A stretch of DNA of 64,000 nt from Adiantum capillus-veneris (Eukaryota > Streptophyta > Polypodiopsida > Polypodiales > Pteridaceae). The DNA lies in assembly GCA_014529385.2 (NCBI GenBank), contig CM043951.1, positions 109,588,469-109,652,468 on the forward strand. The letters run 5' to 3'. The position numbers and the translations under genes are program-made. Positions 11,890-24,400 of the stretch are shown one piece after another; position 1 is the stretch's first letter; every line of letters starts with the position of its first letter. The notes under the pieces were generated by a model. That model searched no databases. It was not told the origin of the DNA and saw only the letters and a list, made by a program, of their open reading frames with translations.

Positions 11890-12956
11890 GGGATAAATTA
11901 TGGGAGGAACAAAAGGTCAAGATGAATTGAGTGAAAGCTCAGGACCAAGATTCTTTATCGAAGAGACTAAAGATGGTCCAAGATGCGCAAGCGGATGTTG
12001 GTGGCCGATCAGATGCCAATGGCACAGGCACAATCATACGCATGGCATTGAATGCCAAGTGCACTCATCTGATTGGCATTCCCCACGAGGCCCTGGTAGA
12101 AGGCACAAGCCTTGGAGCAGGCTTTCTAGAGCACATTACATATGTGGGAAAATGCTACAAGGGAGGGAGTGAGGAAAAATTTGACAACGTTTAGACAGAG
12201 CAAGGAATGCAAACACTTCACCCCTCCATTGTAAGATGCATTGGCTGTACCACCGAAGCTCCTTGGATCCCAATCTTTCCATACTACAATGGGGGCACCT
12301 TGGGGGACATAATGTGCTGCTTGCTATTTGCCCACGGAGCATTGAGATGCCACATGCATATGCTACAATACGACTCGAGGTCATTGCCACTAGCAAATCA
12401 GCTTAACAGAGAATCATAGAGACTGCATGGATCAAAGCAATCTGTCATGCTTTAATTGATGGCATTGCGTCTACTCACTCGACTGGTATAAAATAACACG
12501 TCTTTCTCCACCCAAACACCCCAACCATCACAGGTTCGGATGGAGAAAAGTATTCACCACCTAAGCAAAGATGTTCAAAGTCTGACACAATGAGTGACTC
12601 CTCTGCCTGTACAAGGGACACACATTAGTCGCCTTGTCCTGCATCCAGTTTTGGTCCCCTCATTTACTTTGGATGCATATTTGTCTTCCCAATGTCCAAT
12701 TTGCTACAAGAATTCTGATGGATGGAGTGGATACTATACATTGACATGTGGTCATTATTATCACTTCGTCTGTTTAATTTGTCTAATGAAAAATAGTAGC
12801 CGATGTGCAATCTATTCACAAGATATTCCACAAGGAATATATTATATGTTTGACATGGAAAATGAGTATAAATTCAAGCAAGCTTCCCAAGATATCCCTA
12901 GCACAATTAGAAATCTGTTTGGTGACCAAGATGTTGGTTTTGAGCATAACAATTGA
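11890..12956 (+). pseudogene. Decayed protein-kinase-like and RING-H2 gene
   Basis: Three frames in succession suggest one gene. First, 11931-12194 has a glycine-rich-loop-like stretch (EGTSLGAGF). Second, 12207-12419 has LHPSIVRCIGC and YYNGGTLGDI, the pattern of kinase strand 4 to 5 and helix D. A downstream frame gives ALIDGIASTHSTGIK, like the helix before a kinase catalytic loop, but the HRD and DFG motifs are not recoverable. Third, 12594-12956 has a RING finger: CPIC, then LTCGHYYHFVC, then RCAIY where the eighth zinc ligand should be Cys. The first part is inference from pattern; the RING is clear. The missing ligand and the stops argue for a pseudogene. Plant kinase-RING fusions exist, so one gene is plausible, but adjacency by chance cannot be excluded. 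Confidence 0.5.
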
Positions 12957-13002
12957 GATTGACAAACTATGTATAGTCGCTACTATGAAGCATTGTATAT
13001 GA

Positions 13003-15270
13003 TCAAAACACATTGAATACGAGCGCTTTCAAAATGGTTTTTGACACAATATTCCTTCTAATCTCAAGCCATACTGAATCTGTGAAGTTTTTATTTGGTT
13101 CCAAGTCCGAGTGTTTTGGGTCTTCTTGTAATTCAACTTCCACATCTATTATCAGATTCTCTTCTATTTTCTCTATAGTGCATTGAGATACACCGACATT
13201 GAATTCTTCTTCGTCTTCATTTGGACAATCATACAACCAGGTTGGCATTTCCTCCTTGTAACTAGCACTTTCGATGCGATGCAATATCTTTTTGTTGCAA
13301 AACATATACACTAATTTTTCTATCCTTGTCTGTTAATAATTTGTTGCGAATAGTGCTATGAACATACTTGTACATACTCCATATTCTCTCTGAACTTGAG
13401 TTTCTGCACATTGTGCCAGTACTTTCATTGCAAGGAAGGTAAGATTGAGTAATTCTCTCCACCATTCATCATCCACCACTTCCATACAGGTTACTCTTTT
13501 GCCATTCACTGTATAAAATCATTCACAAAAGGACCTTCTTTTAATCTAAATGCACTCATTTCTTTGATACAATCAATTCGGTCTTGACCGTTTGAGTAGA
13601 ACGTGTTGACCACGTAATAGAAATTGCTGACCACCTCTAGATTGGACATCAGATCTAATTTCCAATACTCCGGGTCGAGCATGTAAGCCACACTATGGAG
13701 TGGACTATGAGCGCTCTTCCATTTTGCATGAAAATACTTGGCCAAAATTCTTCATTGTTTGCCAGAGAATGGTAATCGCCACTCCTTCTCTGCTACAGAC
13801 TCTTTCAACTTTTTGTGATTTTCAAGACTGTATGGACTGACCACCATGTCATCCACACTTTGCCCATATTTGGTGCCTTCTGATCAAGGTTGTTAGTCGC
13901 GAACATAACAGGTATCATTACATGGTATGCATCCAATACACTCCTCCACCAAGGAGCGTTGTTTATAGAGCCGCGTAGACATGTAATTCTCTCTTTTACT
14001 TTTTCTTTCTGCTCAAGATGCCATTCATCAAAGGTCGTGCAGTTGAAAGTGTCAATCACAACACACTTATTATGGAGAAGTGATTCCAATGTATAAAAAT
14101 GTGTGCAAAACCAAGTTTCAGCAGGAAGTTTCAACATCACTGACATGCGCATTCTGTACAAATCGAGCACTCTGTCATTTCAAGATAAATTTCACAACTT
14201 GGCATGTTCTGTCAATTATTTTGGCGAACCATGTGGTTTCTTCACTTGTGTATCAGTCCTTCAGCACAAAGTTTAAGCTATGCGTATTATAACCATTGGC
14301 AAAAATGTGTGGAAAGCACTTCTTTATTAATTTGCTATCATTTTTACAGTTTTTTACGTTGTCCATGACTACTTAAACGACATGTTCAGCTCCGATTTCT
14401 TTAATTACATTAATCAAGACCTCAGAAATATATTGGCCGCTTTTAACTGCACCAGAACTGTCAATCGCCTTTATGAACGTTTCTCCCCTTGGACAAACCA
14501 GCAAACACTTATCAGTGGTCTTCTTTAAACATTTGAACAACCATCACTCACAATTGTGCATCCTGAAAGCGAAATATTTCCGACTATTATTTTGGCAACA
14601 CACGCTTTGACTTTGATGTAACATTTATCCAAGAGAACATTTTGTATCGTGTGATAAGGAGTTGAAAATCTTGAGCCAAACTCACTTATTTTCTTCCAAG
14701 CGGCCTTCCAATGATTGCTATCTACCATGACCAGAGCACTTCGAGTAAGGAACATTGCTTTGGTGAGTGTAGTTTGTGCTTCTTCTAGAGTTTGCATCCG
14801 AGAACTTTGATGCAATGATTTTTGACCCATTTGACCAAGTCCACCTTCATTGTGATGCTTAAAAGGAACGCTGCTTGACATTTCCTCTCCCTTCGCAGGC
14901 TGTTCTCTAAGGTTAGTTGGTGTCACCACATGATCAACAGAGTTAATATTTGGCTCTAGTTGCTCTTGACTTGCATCCATAATAGAGCTATATATCTGCT
15001 ATCTCTTGCCATCCTTTTTTTGAGCTCTTCTCTCAAACGCTTTGCAATTGCAAGTGCTTGAGGATGTTCATATTTCTTACAACTCTTTCTAATGCTACCC
15101 AAAAAATGGTCCCTAATACATTGTGCACTGCCTGATTTTTTTGTGAAGCAAAATTTACATTGCCACTCCATATATCGACCGCATATGTTGTGAGCATAAT
15201 CCCACTCTCTGCCAGGAGCTTTTTTATTCTTTGCCTTCTTCGTACCACTTGTGCCGACATTTTTCTCCAT
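13003..15270 (-). pseudogene. hAT-family transposase (BED finger, DUF659)
   Basis: On the minus strand, 14956-15270 encodes a BED-type finger (WDYAHNICGRYMEWQCKFC, then IRDHF and a later H). 14525-14980 holds the start of DUF659 with GCTIVSDG, which carries the first catalytic Asp. 13805-14170 and 13506-13745 hold the body (MLDPEYW). 13262-13465 has the C-terminal dimerisation motif (SSSERIWSMYKYVHS). The enzyme would cut and paste hAT elements with 8-bp target duplications. At least four frame breaks separate the pieces. I could not find terminal inverted repeats, so the element's ends remain unset. The RING gene upstream converges on it. Confidence 0.85.
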
Positions 15271-15279
15271 TGCTTTGAT

Positions 15280-16300
15280 TTAAAACTGAAGACATAAGAA
15301 CTAGATGTTCAATTTTAAAACATTTTTCTTCTTTTCAATATATATTAAAAACCAATCACGAAGAAAGTAATCAAATTTGTACAATATGAGATTTGCAATG
15401 CACTCTAATCAATCCACATATCGATCACCTATGTTGTGAGCAAACATACACATTGCAATGCACTCTCTACACGACATTATAAATACACCAATGCTATGAA
15501 TTTCTCAATGCAATTATTATTATGATGATTATGTATACATCTTCTTCGATTTGCAAACAATAAGACACATCTAATTTCAAATGCTACAAAGAATAATCAG
15601 CTTTTTACACTGAAACGATCTCAATTATTTACAAAAACACGTGCAAGCAATAATATCTATGCATGGTTATGTCATGCACTAACAATCTTTCATAATACAT
15701 AATGTACTCTCTATATAAACCAATGCATCAAATAACACAAAGAAATCTTTAATACAATCACACAATTGAGGACTACTTGTACCCAGTCAAGGATTGTTGC
15801 CCCCTCATGCATCCAATTCAATATATAAAAGCTACTTTCACCCAATTAAAAATTATAGCTCTTATATTATGCAGTGAAAAAGTATATCAACTCAAATCAA
15901 TAATGTTGAAAACTGAAAAACTTCAAGGATCTTTATATGCCTAGTACACTAGTCCAGGACATCCGACCCTTGACTATCGACTCGTCATTTACATATTCTC
16001 ATCTTCTCAAATCAATTACAGCCCTCATATGGACCAATGGATTTGTCGCAATGAGCATGAATCTACAAATTCTCAATTGTTTTAGTTTTGTACCTTTATG
16101 TTCGGTGAAGGATTTAAATATTTTTAGAAGTGGTTACTAAATTAAGAATCACATTTAGTCCCAAAAAAGGACCTGTGACTCTGTAACCTTAGGTCAATTC
16201 ACAAGGAGATGACTATACCCGCACTTGGATACATTTCCCAGGGATTTGTCTAGTCAAAGCACCAAGGTAAGCACGACTTTTACTTCATATAGTTACGCTT
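15280..16300. other. AT-rich non-coding stretch
   Basis: Upstream flank of the hAT transposase. It includes a diverged duplicate of part of the BED exon: TATGTTGTGAGCA at about 15184 recurs in similar context at about 15433. I see no gene and no clear inverted-repeat terminus. Confidence 0.4.
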
Positions 16301-16307
16301 GTTGGGA

Positions 16308-16385
16308 TTTTTTATTTTCCCTGTGGGCCCGATGGGCTATGTCTTTTCTTCGGCGGGCCCGCCAGGAAAATAAAAAGTCTCGACA
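16308..16385. repeat. GC-rich imperfect hairpin
   Basis: TTTTATTTTCCCTGTGGGCC is followed 35 nt later by its near reverse complement (GGGCCCGCCAGGAAAATAAAA). The stem is about 24 bp. It lies in an open frame (16225-16527) with no recognisable product. It may be a small MITE or a terminator-like structure of an unrecognised transcript. Confidence 0.5.
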
Positions 16386-16558
16386 GGCCTTGAGGAAATA
16401 TGTTTTTATCCGGCCGGCTAACCGGCTCTATGGGTTTTTGCAGGTCACCATCGAAGTCACGTTAACAATTAGCGTGATGACGTCTTTTTCTTGTGTAATT
16501 ACTACAGTTATTAACGTAATCACATGATCGTGATCACGTGAGTGAAATCCATGCTGCC

Positions 16559-17416
16559 AACATTTACTACTCGCCTAAGTTAAGTAGTAAATTACGATTT
16601 TATGAAAAAAAAGTATTTAAAAAAAAGAAGGAAATTTGTTTTTAGCATTTTTTAACTGAAATACGAGCTTGAGAGTCTTAGAAACATTCTAACAAGATGC
16701 TCAAGAAGATTCATGAAGTTCTTATGTCATGTGAAAAAGCTATGCTTAAAATAATAGAATTTAGACATGAGCCACTTTTGTGGCCCATTACAACACTGGT
16801 ATTAAAAACAATTGGGGTCCACATCGTTCAAAGATTACAGACCTCCAATCTTATCTCCCAAAAGTGGCATCAATTATTGTTGAGACCCTAGACCCCATGC
16901 CATCACCTCTGCCCTGTAGCTATGGTTGCACATCTCCCTAGCTATGTTCACGTGAGGCTTAGTTATCGGATATAGATAACTAAGCCAACTATGCCCAGAC
17001 ATAGCATTAAGTGAATAACTAAGCCTCTTCAATGGTCACAAGAGGATTAGATATTCATTCATCCTCCCAACTCAGCCTTGAACTTCACAACTATGCCAAA
17101 ATCGGCATAGTTACAAAAGGTGGGCATAGTTATTCATTTAATGCTCCTTTTTGGGTGTGACCAACAATGAGGCTTAGTTATTTTTTCAAATAACTGATAA
17201 CTAAGCCTCGTGTGACCATAGACTTGTTCGTATTGCTACTAGCAATCGCTTGAAACCTTCCTCCTGCTACCTGCGCACCTCTTAGTATCCCTTTGCAGCA
17301 CCTCTGTTGTTACCTACTGGAATCCCCTTGCAGCATCCCTTCTCTTACATGTGCACCATGGCACACGTCCTCACTCCCATGCTGTCTCCCGTGCATATTC
17401 TGCCTTCACATGCCAT
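16559..17416 (+). repeat. Repeat R1, copy A (left part)
   Basis: Starts with the palindromic TTTACTACTCGCCTAAG...AGTAGTAAA and continues with a block recurring at 56157-56543 and 57840-58142 (landmarks ATGCTCAAGAAG and GCCACTTTTGTGGCCCATTA). An embedded MITE follows, then a CTGCTACC-rich tail shared with 58423-58600. Copy A is interrupted at 17416 by gypsy E1 and resumes at 44303. The block contains a short open frame (MLKKFHEVLMSCEKAML) conserved among the copies but with no known domain. Confidence 0.85.
16941..17221. mobile_element. Hairpin MITE, copy A
   Basis: About 280 bp. The termini read CTATGGTCACGTGAGGCTTA (one mismatch on the left) and, in reverse complement, the same on the right, ending GTGACCATAG at 17221. 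Internal palindromes repeat the same words (ATAACTAAGCC, GGCTTAGTTAT) and a CATAGTT pair. No ORF. Copies B and C lie at 56543 and 58143, all inside R1, so the MITE entered R1 before R1 spread. Confidence 0.8.
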
Positions 17417-18565
17417 TGTCAGGAGTTTTTGGAGCAAGGGATTGCGCATATGTATATACACATGTATGATGCATCAAATAAAGGATTGCCCATTTTCCAG
17501 AGCCAGGTGGTTACGTGGGGCTCACATGTGTACAGGTAGGACAACATGTACATAGTGCATCGATTTTCACTATCACCAGTATCAGTGTGTTTTTCTATAA
17601 TAATGAGTAGTTGGTAGCACGTAAAAATTCTTGAGGAAGCTATCCGCGGGCCGACGACATGAGGTAAGCAGGTGCGTCAGATGGCATCTAGTGGCGTCAA
17701 GAGGTCGAATGGGGTCAATATTTGCACGTGGATAAGTACGGACACAACATGGGTGTTTTCTTGTGATAATTATGTAGAAAGTTCATGATGAGGACCATAT
17801 TTTGGGGCCACTTCATGTGGTTGCGAGACGCATTATTGGAAAAAGTTGAGTGCCAGGTGTGCGGATGATGCAAAAAAGTGACAACTATGCACTGCGAGGT
17901 CAGTTTTTGGCTTGTTCGGGGTCCGTTTGAGGTCAACTAAAAGGCCAAAGGTGCCCGAGTAATAAAGCTAAGTGTGGGAACTGAAAAACCTAAGAGAAGA
18001 CCAAAAATAACGTGGAGAGAAGAGGAGGAACAACCACAACTGTGTTTTTGCTGTTTTTGGAGCCTGTTTTGGCCATAAACTGCTCATCCAAGGTCGGATT
18101 TGAGCACTTTGACATTGTAGACTAGGGTTTTGGGCCATTCCAGATGTGATGGAACCATTCATTTTGCCAAATTTCTCACTGTTTTTCTGTTTTTTTGGCT
18201 GTGTAAGTTTCTCCTATGAGCGAAGCTTCTGCTCCAATTTGTGATTGTATCTGGCATATTTTACCCATATTGTGTGAGCTATTTGCCCCATTGGTGTTGG
18301 ACCAAGCTCCATTGTATCTAAATATAAAAAATTCTTCTCTTTTGAGCTGAGTTTTTTGGGGTTGTATGTGTCTCTCTCTCTCTCTCTCTGTGGAGTGGGT
18401 AAACGGGTAGTCTCTCTCCTCTCACTCCATCTGTGTGTTCCCTGTCTCGGCCAGGTGGGTTGTGTAAGCTGAGTGGTGCCCCATAGTGTGTGTGTGTGTG
18501 TATCATCCCAAGAGTGTGTGTCTGGTCATTATATAGGCATTCTGTATATTTCCATCCCGCTCACA
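17417..18565 (+). repeat. E1 5' LTR (gypsy), 1149 bp
   Basis: Begins TGTCAGGAGTTTT and ends CCCGCTCACA. It matches, in inverted orientation, the LTR at 26594-27770 plus 40801-40889, and directly the truncated LTR at 43455-44302. The end is followed by TTCTTTTGGTGCCCCC, a candidate primer-binding site that is also present as TTTTGGCGTCCCG beside the inverted LTR. The left flank is R1, and R1 resumes after the 3' LTR at 44302. Confidence 0.85.
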
Positions 18566-18645
18566 TTCTTTTGGTGCCCCCATGGAGGATCTTCTTCGAG
18601 TACCTTGTGCTTAGAGCTTCAAGCTTCGAGATTCGGGATTACAGG
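18566..18645 (+). other. E1 primer-site region and short leader stub
   Basis: A leader copy with TCTTCTTCGAGTACC and CTTCAAGCTTCGAG matches the inverted leader at 26520-26593. It breaks at about 18645, where minus-strand protease sequence of E2 begins (protease motif YPIILG read from the other strand). The breakpoint therefore joins a plus-oriented leader to a minus-oriented protease. Confidence 0.75.
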
Positions 18646-20444
18646 TTGCAAATTTCCCAGTATAATAGGATATGCTCCCAACCTTTCTTGCATCACATGA
18701 AAATCAACCACTACCTTTGCATCATATGCCTATACTTCTAAGCTCTTTACAACACCCAAACATTTTACTTTTTGATGGTTTGCCAATCTGATTCGGAAGC
18801 CTGACACCCCAGTCACTGTGAGACCCATCTTCTCAACACATGAGTGTGTTATGACACATATTTGAGCCCCACCATCGACATAACCTTGTCTCATATTTTT
18901 TCTTTTGTGCCACACATCTACTATTGGGAAAATGTCTGGTAGCTCATCCATTGCCAACACCTTCACTGAACCTCTCTCTGGATCTTTCTCCATTGGGTTA
19001 ACCATCCTCTTCCATTGTCGCTTTATCTTAGGCACCATCTCTATAAGCTTCCCAAAAGTAACATCTACCTTCCTGCTTGTCAGATCCTCCTTCAAGTCAT
19101 AGCTTAATTGCCCATCCCCTAATGGAAAATCTGAAACATGAAACTTGCGACGAGCCCTTCTTTTCTCTTAGCCTTGAGATCCTCGCCTTCATGGCTATTT
19201 CCCTTCTTCTTACTAGGACGTGGGGCACTTCTTCCTTCCTTGTCCTCTGTGGTCCTCTTCGCACTAGGCATCACTAATGTATCCTCTAGCTTTGATGCCT
19301 TCTCCAAGGTGACTACACTTAGCACTTTTGTCTTTCCCTTTTCCTCTTGGGTGAATCCACTCGTTCCTTCTTCTCCCTTGATTTCGATGCCATAATCATT
19401 TGACCTAGTTAGCACCTGTCTTGGAAATGGATACATGTCTTCCCCCATCCTTGGTGGCTTATCACATTGCGGGCTGATGTGGCCCAACTCTTCGCAATTA
19501 TAACATGTGGGCGTCTGCCTCTAGAACCTACCATTGCTTTGTCCAGCACCATTCCTAGGTCTTTCTTCACCTCCTGGCTGATTTACAAACCTCCCTTGAC
19601 CTCGATTATTTCCCACTTGACCTAGCATGGTTAGGCTGAGATTCTTCATTAAATCTATCACTTACCTCATGTCTTGCCTTAGCCCATCATCTTGCACTGT
19701 TGTAGTGACTGCTACTGGCATAGCTTGAGGAGTAACAGAAACCATTGGCTCATGATAAACCCCTAGCATGCGACCTTGTAAAGAGTCCATAGGCTGAAAT
19801 TCAGACCTCATGGGCAAAGACTCCACCCCTAGCTGGCTCATTTTTCTTAGCTTCCACTCTTTGTTCCTTGCCACCTCCAATGCATCTTTATATGTCCTAG
19901 GCTTTTTTAGCTCCACTCTCCAACGTATATTCTCCCAAAGACCAGCCAAGAACCTGTCCTTCTTCATCATGTCAGGTGGGGGTACCTGTGGTTCTAAGGC
20001 CTTGCACATCCGCTCCCATGCCAATGAGAACTTACGTATGTAAGCATCTACTAGTTCACCTTCCTTTTGCACCAAACCTTGTACTTCTTGCCACACTTTG
20101 TCAGGATCTTCTATCTTCACAAACTCCACTTCCAATCCATGCCTTAGATTGTCCCAACTCAACCTTACGGGTGGATCATCTCCACGCAACTCCTCTTCAA
20201 ATGCCTTGGACCAAACTCATGCATCACTCTTCAAACAGATTTGGAGAAGACGTAACATCTGCGGAGGGTCATGAATCTGGTTGCTAATGCAGACAACCTC
20301 CATCTTTTCTAAAAAGTCTTCCACATCTTCATCACTTCTTCCATGAAATTCCGAATAAGAGAAAGCCATGGCTACCCAAGTTACAATGCTTTGAGAACCC
20401 CTTCGAACACACGTGCAATAACCCAAAACTTTTGACTGACTCAA
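18646..20444 (-). pseudogene. E2 gag and protease (gypsy), inverted
   Basis: From 20444 down: gag start (FHGRSDEDVEDFLEKMEVVC), capsid-like helices at 19662-20189 (EGELVDAYIRKFSLAWERMC, DRFLAGLWENIRWRVE), and a zinc knuckle C-Y-N-C-x4-H-x4-C at about 19458-19505. A charged linker (19119-19487) and an aspartic protease at 18730-19095 with YVDGGAQICVI follow (D-G-G in place of D-S/T-G). The frame continues after one stop to AYPIILG and ends at the breakpoint. Three or four stops or frame breaks. No RT follows. The RT-integrase half of the family lies in plus orientation at 40890-43510. Confidence 0.85.
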
Positions 20445-20824
20445 TCCCCAGAAACCTTAATGGCACTCAAGCTTTAGATAAGGATAAACACATGCACATC
20501 AAATGAGTTTTCATAGTTCATTTATCGGAATTACAACAGGCAATGGACATTCCAGGATCTCTCTTAATCTTCTTGGCCCGAACATAAATACTATGCGCTA
20601 CTCGAAAAAAATCTTCCTGGACACATGAACATTTATCCGGATCCTTTGTGTTAAATGAAAAGGAGTGAATTGAGGTCCATTTTGGTCATCCATTAAAGCC
20701 AACCATGTAGCTCCCAAAAAAGCACACATGTCTTATCCTCTGATTTTGCCAGAATTTCAGCAACATAACAACATAAATGCCTTAAAAAACCAAAAGACCA
20801 GCCATCATAACTTGGAAAAATTTT
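20445..20824 (-). other. E2 leader, part next to gag
   Basis: Untranslated leader between the E2 primer site and gag, read on the minus strand. Its upstream half lies at 26003-26593, on the far side of Copia-1. The last five bases (ATTTT, 20820-20824) are the Copia-1 target duplication. Confidence 0.7.
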
Positions 20825-21051
20825 TGTTACCATATACATGTGGTAGTGATGTGTGTTAACACACTAGGACCGCCGGGGCATTTTTTCCCTCTTTAGGAGG
20901 TTTTTTCCCCCGTGCATTGTATATACGCCCATCACTCTAGGGCTATCTATCTTTCCATTGCACACTAAGTAACACACTCTCTATTGTGTGCCTTGAGCTT
21001 CCTTTGTCTTCTCCAAGCTGTGTGTGTTTCTCTGCAACCCTAATTCCAACA
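20825..21051 (+). repeat. Copia-1 5' LTR
   Basis: Begins TGTTACCATATACATG and ends CTAATTCCAACA. Contains TGTATATACGCC at about 20921, a possible TATA element for transcription of the element. Confidence 0.95.
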
Positions 21052-21052
21052 T

Positions 21053-21066
21053 TTGGTATCAGAGCA
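21053..21066 (+). other. Copia-1 primer-binding site
   Basis: TTGGTATCAGAGCAGG directly follows the LTR and matches the 3' end complement of initiator Met-tRNA used by plant copia elements. Confidence 0.9.
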
Positions 21067-21413
21067 GGTCACGTCCTCCCGGGCTTAGTCGCCAGCTGCT
21101 CCAGCACACGCCTGCTCACTTTCTCCGATTTCAGTGAGCTTTGGCGAGCGTTCGCAGGCCGACAAATATTTTGGGTAAGCTCAAAGAGCTTGGTCTGCTC
21201 AGAATTTTGATTTGGGCTCATTTCGGCCTCCGTTTCCACTACGGGCAGTACTGCACAGGCTATTTCGTCATTTTGTGTAGATTTTCTGTCAGTGCCGCTT
21301 TCTGCATAACAGGTGCCTTATAGTCTTCTACGGTTTGTGCTATATAGCACAAGTTGTTCCCGCTCCATTTCTCCTATTTTCGGGCAGTTTTCACATCAGG
21401 TGCAGCATTTACC

Positions 21414-24400
21414 ATGGCTGACAACAACAACACAGATGTGTTCAAGATGTTTGCTGCTGAGGACAGGTTGGATGGGGACAACTACCCTATGTGGGCTTAT
21501 ATGATGCAACATGTTCTTGTGTCAAAAGGTGTCTGGAACATTGTGCAGGGCATTGATGTACGTCCTGGTTCTGAAGATGTAGGCGATATTGAGGATGTTG
21601 CAGGTCTTGCTGCAAGGATTGCAGCTGTTAGAGTTGTTTTGCCTACGGCAGAACAAGCTCGTTGGGATGTTAAGGATGCGCAGCCTCATGCATTGATTGC
21701 GTTGTCTGTGAAGCGCACCATTATTCCTCACATCCGTTCAGCAAAATCTGCAAAACAGGCTTGGGATATTCTAGCAGGTCTTTATGCAAGCCGCAATGAG
21801 GCTAAAATTGCTTTGCTGCGTAAAGAGCTAGAGTCGAAGATTATGCATGAGGAAGATGATATGGACACTTTCCTTGCTAGTGTCAAGGATATCAATGAGC
21901 AACTCATTTCTGCAGGTGAAGTCATTTCGGATAGTTCCCTTGTGCAGACTGTTCTTGATGCCTTACCAGATTCCTACCAGACTTTTGCTAGTACTTGGAG
22001 ACTGATGACCCAAGGAAATCCTGAAGTTGTCAAGTTTGATGCATTATGCACATTGCTATTCCAAGAGTCACTTTCTAGAAAAAACAGGACTAGGCAGCGT
22101 GCAGTTGAACAGGCTTTTATTGCTTCTCAAAGAAAGGGTGGTAACAGTAATGCAGCCACTTCTTATGGTTCTGCTGCGAGTGGCAAAAATTCTGTTCCTA
22201 ATGCTTCTGCTGGCAGCACTTCGTCTAGCAATTCTGGTGATAAGGGAAAAAAGAAGATGCGTTGCCATTATTGTAAATCCAATGATCACTTGATCAAGTC
22301 GTGTCCTAAGTTGAAGGCCAAAGAGGCTAAGAAGAAAGAGGGTGGTTCCACTGCAAATGCTGGTTCCACTACAAATGCATCCATTGTTGAGTCTTCTGTG
22401 AAAGGAGATTGTGATGCTGATGTTGATGGAGAATGGGCTTTTAGCGCAGAGTGCACTTACAATCCTGCTGTCCATGATGTATGCTTGTCAGTTGCTGTAG
22501 ATTCACATGTGTGGTATTTCGACAGTGGTGCTACAAAGCACATTACCTCACATCGTGAATTGTTTACCTCTCTCGAGTCTGTCCCTCATGGGAATTCAGT
22601 CACTTGTGCCAACAACGCCTCTTATCCAGTTCAGGGAGTTGGAAAGATTGTGCTCACTGCTGCTAATGGCAGTTCCTTCACACTTGTTGATGCACTTTAT
22701 GTACCTGGGATCAAGAAGAATCTCTTGTCTGTATCCGCACTTGCTAGACTTGGACTTGTAGTCAAATTTGTGGATGACAGATGTACTGTTCATGATCTCA
22801 GCTTTGGTGATGAAATTGTTGCATCTGGGCTTTTGTGCCGTGGGCTGTATAAGCTCACTTTGTATGACAAGTGTGGACAAAATTTTGCAAATGCTGTTGC
22901 AGATTCAAGGGCTATTTCAGATGCAAAACTTTGGCATGCACGTTTTGGTCATCTGAATTTTGCCAGTTTGTTGCGTTTGCAGAAATCTGATATGGTTGCT
23001 TCTTTGCCGCCTCTTGAAGCACCTGTCAAACATGTTTGTGAAGGCTGTATTCTGGGTAAAATGCAGCGTTCTAAGTTTCCAAAGGATGGTTCAGTTAGGG
23101 CCACATGCAGGTTGCAGCTTGTGCATAGTGATGTTTGTGGGCCCATGCAAACTCCGTCCTTGGGAAATTACCTGTACTTCGTGACTTTCATTGATGATTA
23201 CTCCAGGCATGCATGGGTATTTCCGCTTAAAGCGAAGTCCGAAGTTTTTATGTGCTTCAAACAATTTTTGGCTATGGCTGAAAATGTCTCAAAATGTACT
23301 ATGGGCACCCTCCGTTCCGATCGAGGGGGGGAGTATATGTCTCATGAATTTAATGCATTTCTGGCTAGTCGTGGGATAAAACACCAATGTACACTGCCTT
23401 ATACACCTCAGCAAAATGGTGTTGCTGAGAGGAAAAACAGGTCACTAACGGAAATGGCACGATGTATGGTCAAAAGTCAAGCTTTGCCGCATTCTTTTTG
23501 GCTTGAGGCCATCATGTGTGCCACTTATATACTTAACAGGTGTCCTACGAAAGCTTTGCAGTCTATTACTCCATATGAAGCATGGCATGATAGAAAACCT
23601 TCTATTGAGCACATGCGTGTTTTTGGATGTTTGGCATATGCTTTGGTGCCACAAGTGCAGCGCAGAAAATTGGATGATAAGGCTGTCAAATGTATTTTTG
23701 TTGGTTATAGTGCTGAAAGCAAAGGTTACAGGTTGTATCATCCGCAAACAAAACGTATTCTGGTTTCACGGGATGTAGTGTTTGTGGAAGACTCTGTTCA
23801 GCCCTTGCTGTCATGTACTAGAGACAGTAATGTAAGCTCACAGGACATTTATGACACTTTGTTGCCTCTTTTCAGTGGTGGAAATACGAATGTAAGTTCC
23901 AATGAGGCAAATGTCTAGCCTATGGGGGTTTCTGAAAATGTTTTAGAACAGCCTATTACTGATGCAGATGTACATGATGTACTTGATGAGGAAAGGGCTG
24001 AAAATGAGCAGGCTAGAGGTATGCCAAAATGGCTGGTGCACACTTTGCGTGATAGTAAATTGGATGCACCTTTATCTAGTCGTACTCGTTCAGGCTCTCG
24101 CCATGCATCTTATGCATCATATTGTTATGCCTTGGCTATGTCTAGTTTACATGATGTTGAGGAGCCTCTGTCTTTTGAAGAAGCACAGAATTCAAAAAAT
24201 TGGATTGCTGCCATGAAATCAGAATATGATGCACTTATAGAGAATGACACATGGACTTTATGTGATTTGCCTCCTGGCAAAAAGGCCATTGGTACGAAGT
24301 GGGTTTACAAGTTGAAACGCAAGCCGGATGGTGAGATCGATCGCCATAAGGCTCGACTTGTTGCAAAGGGTTATGCACAACAAAAAGGCATAGATTATGA

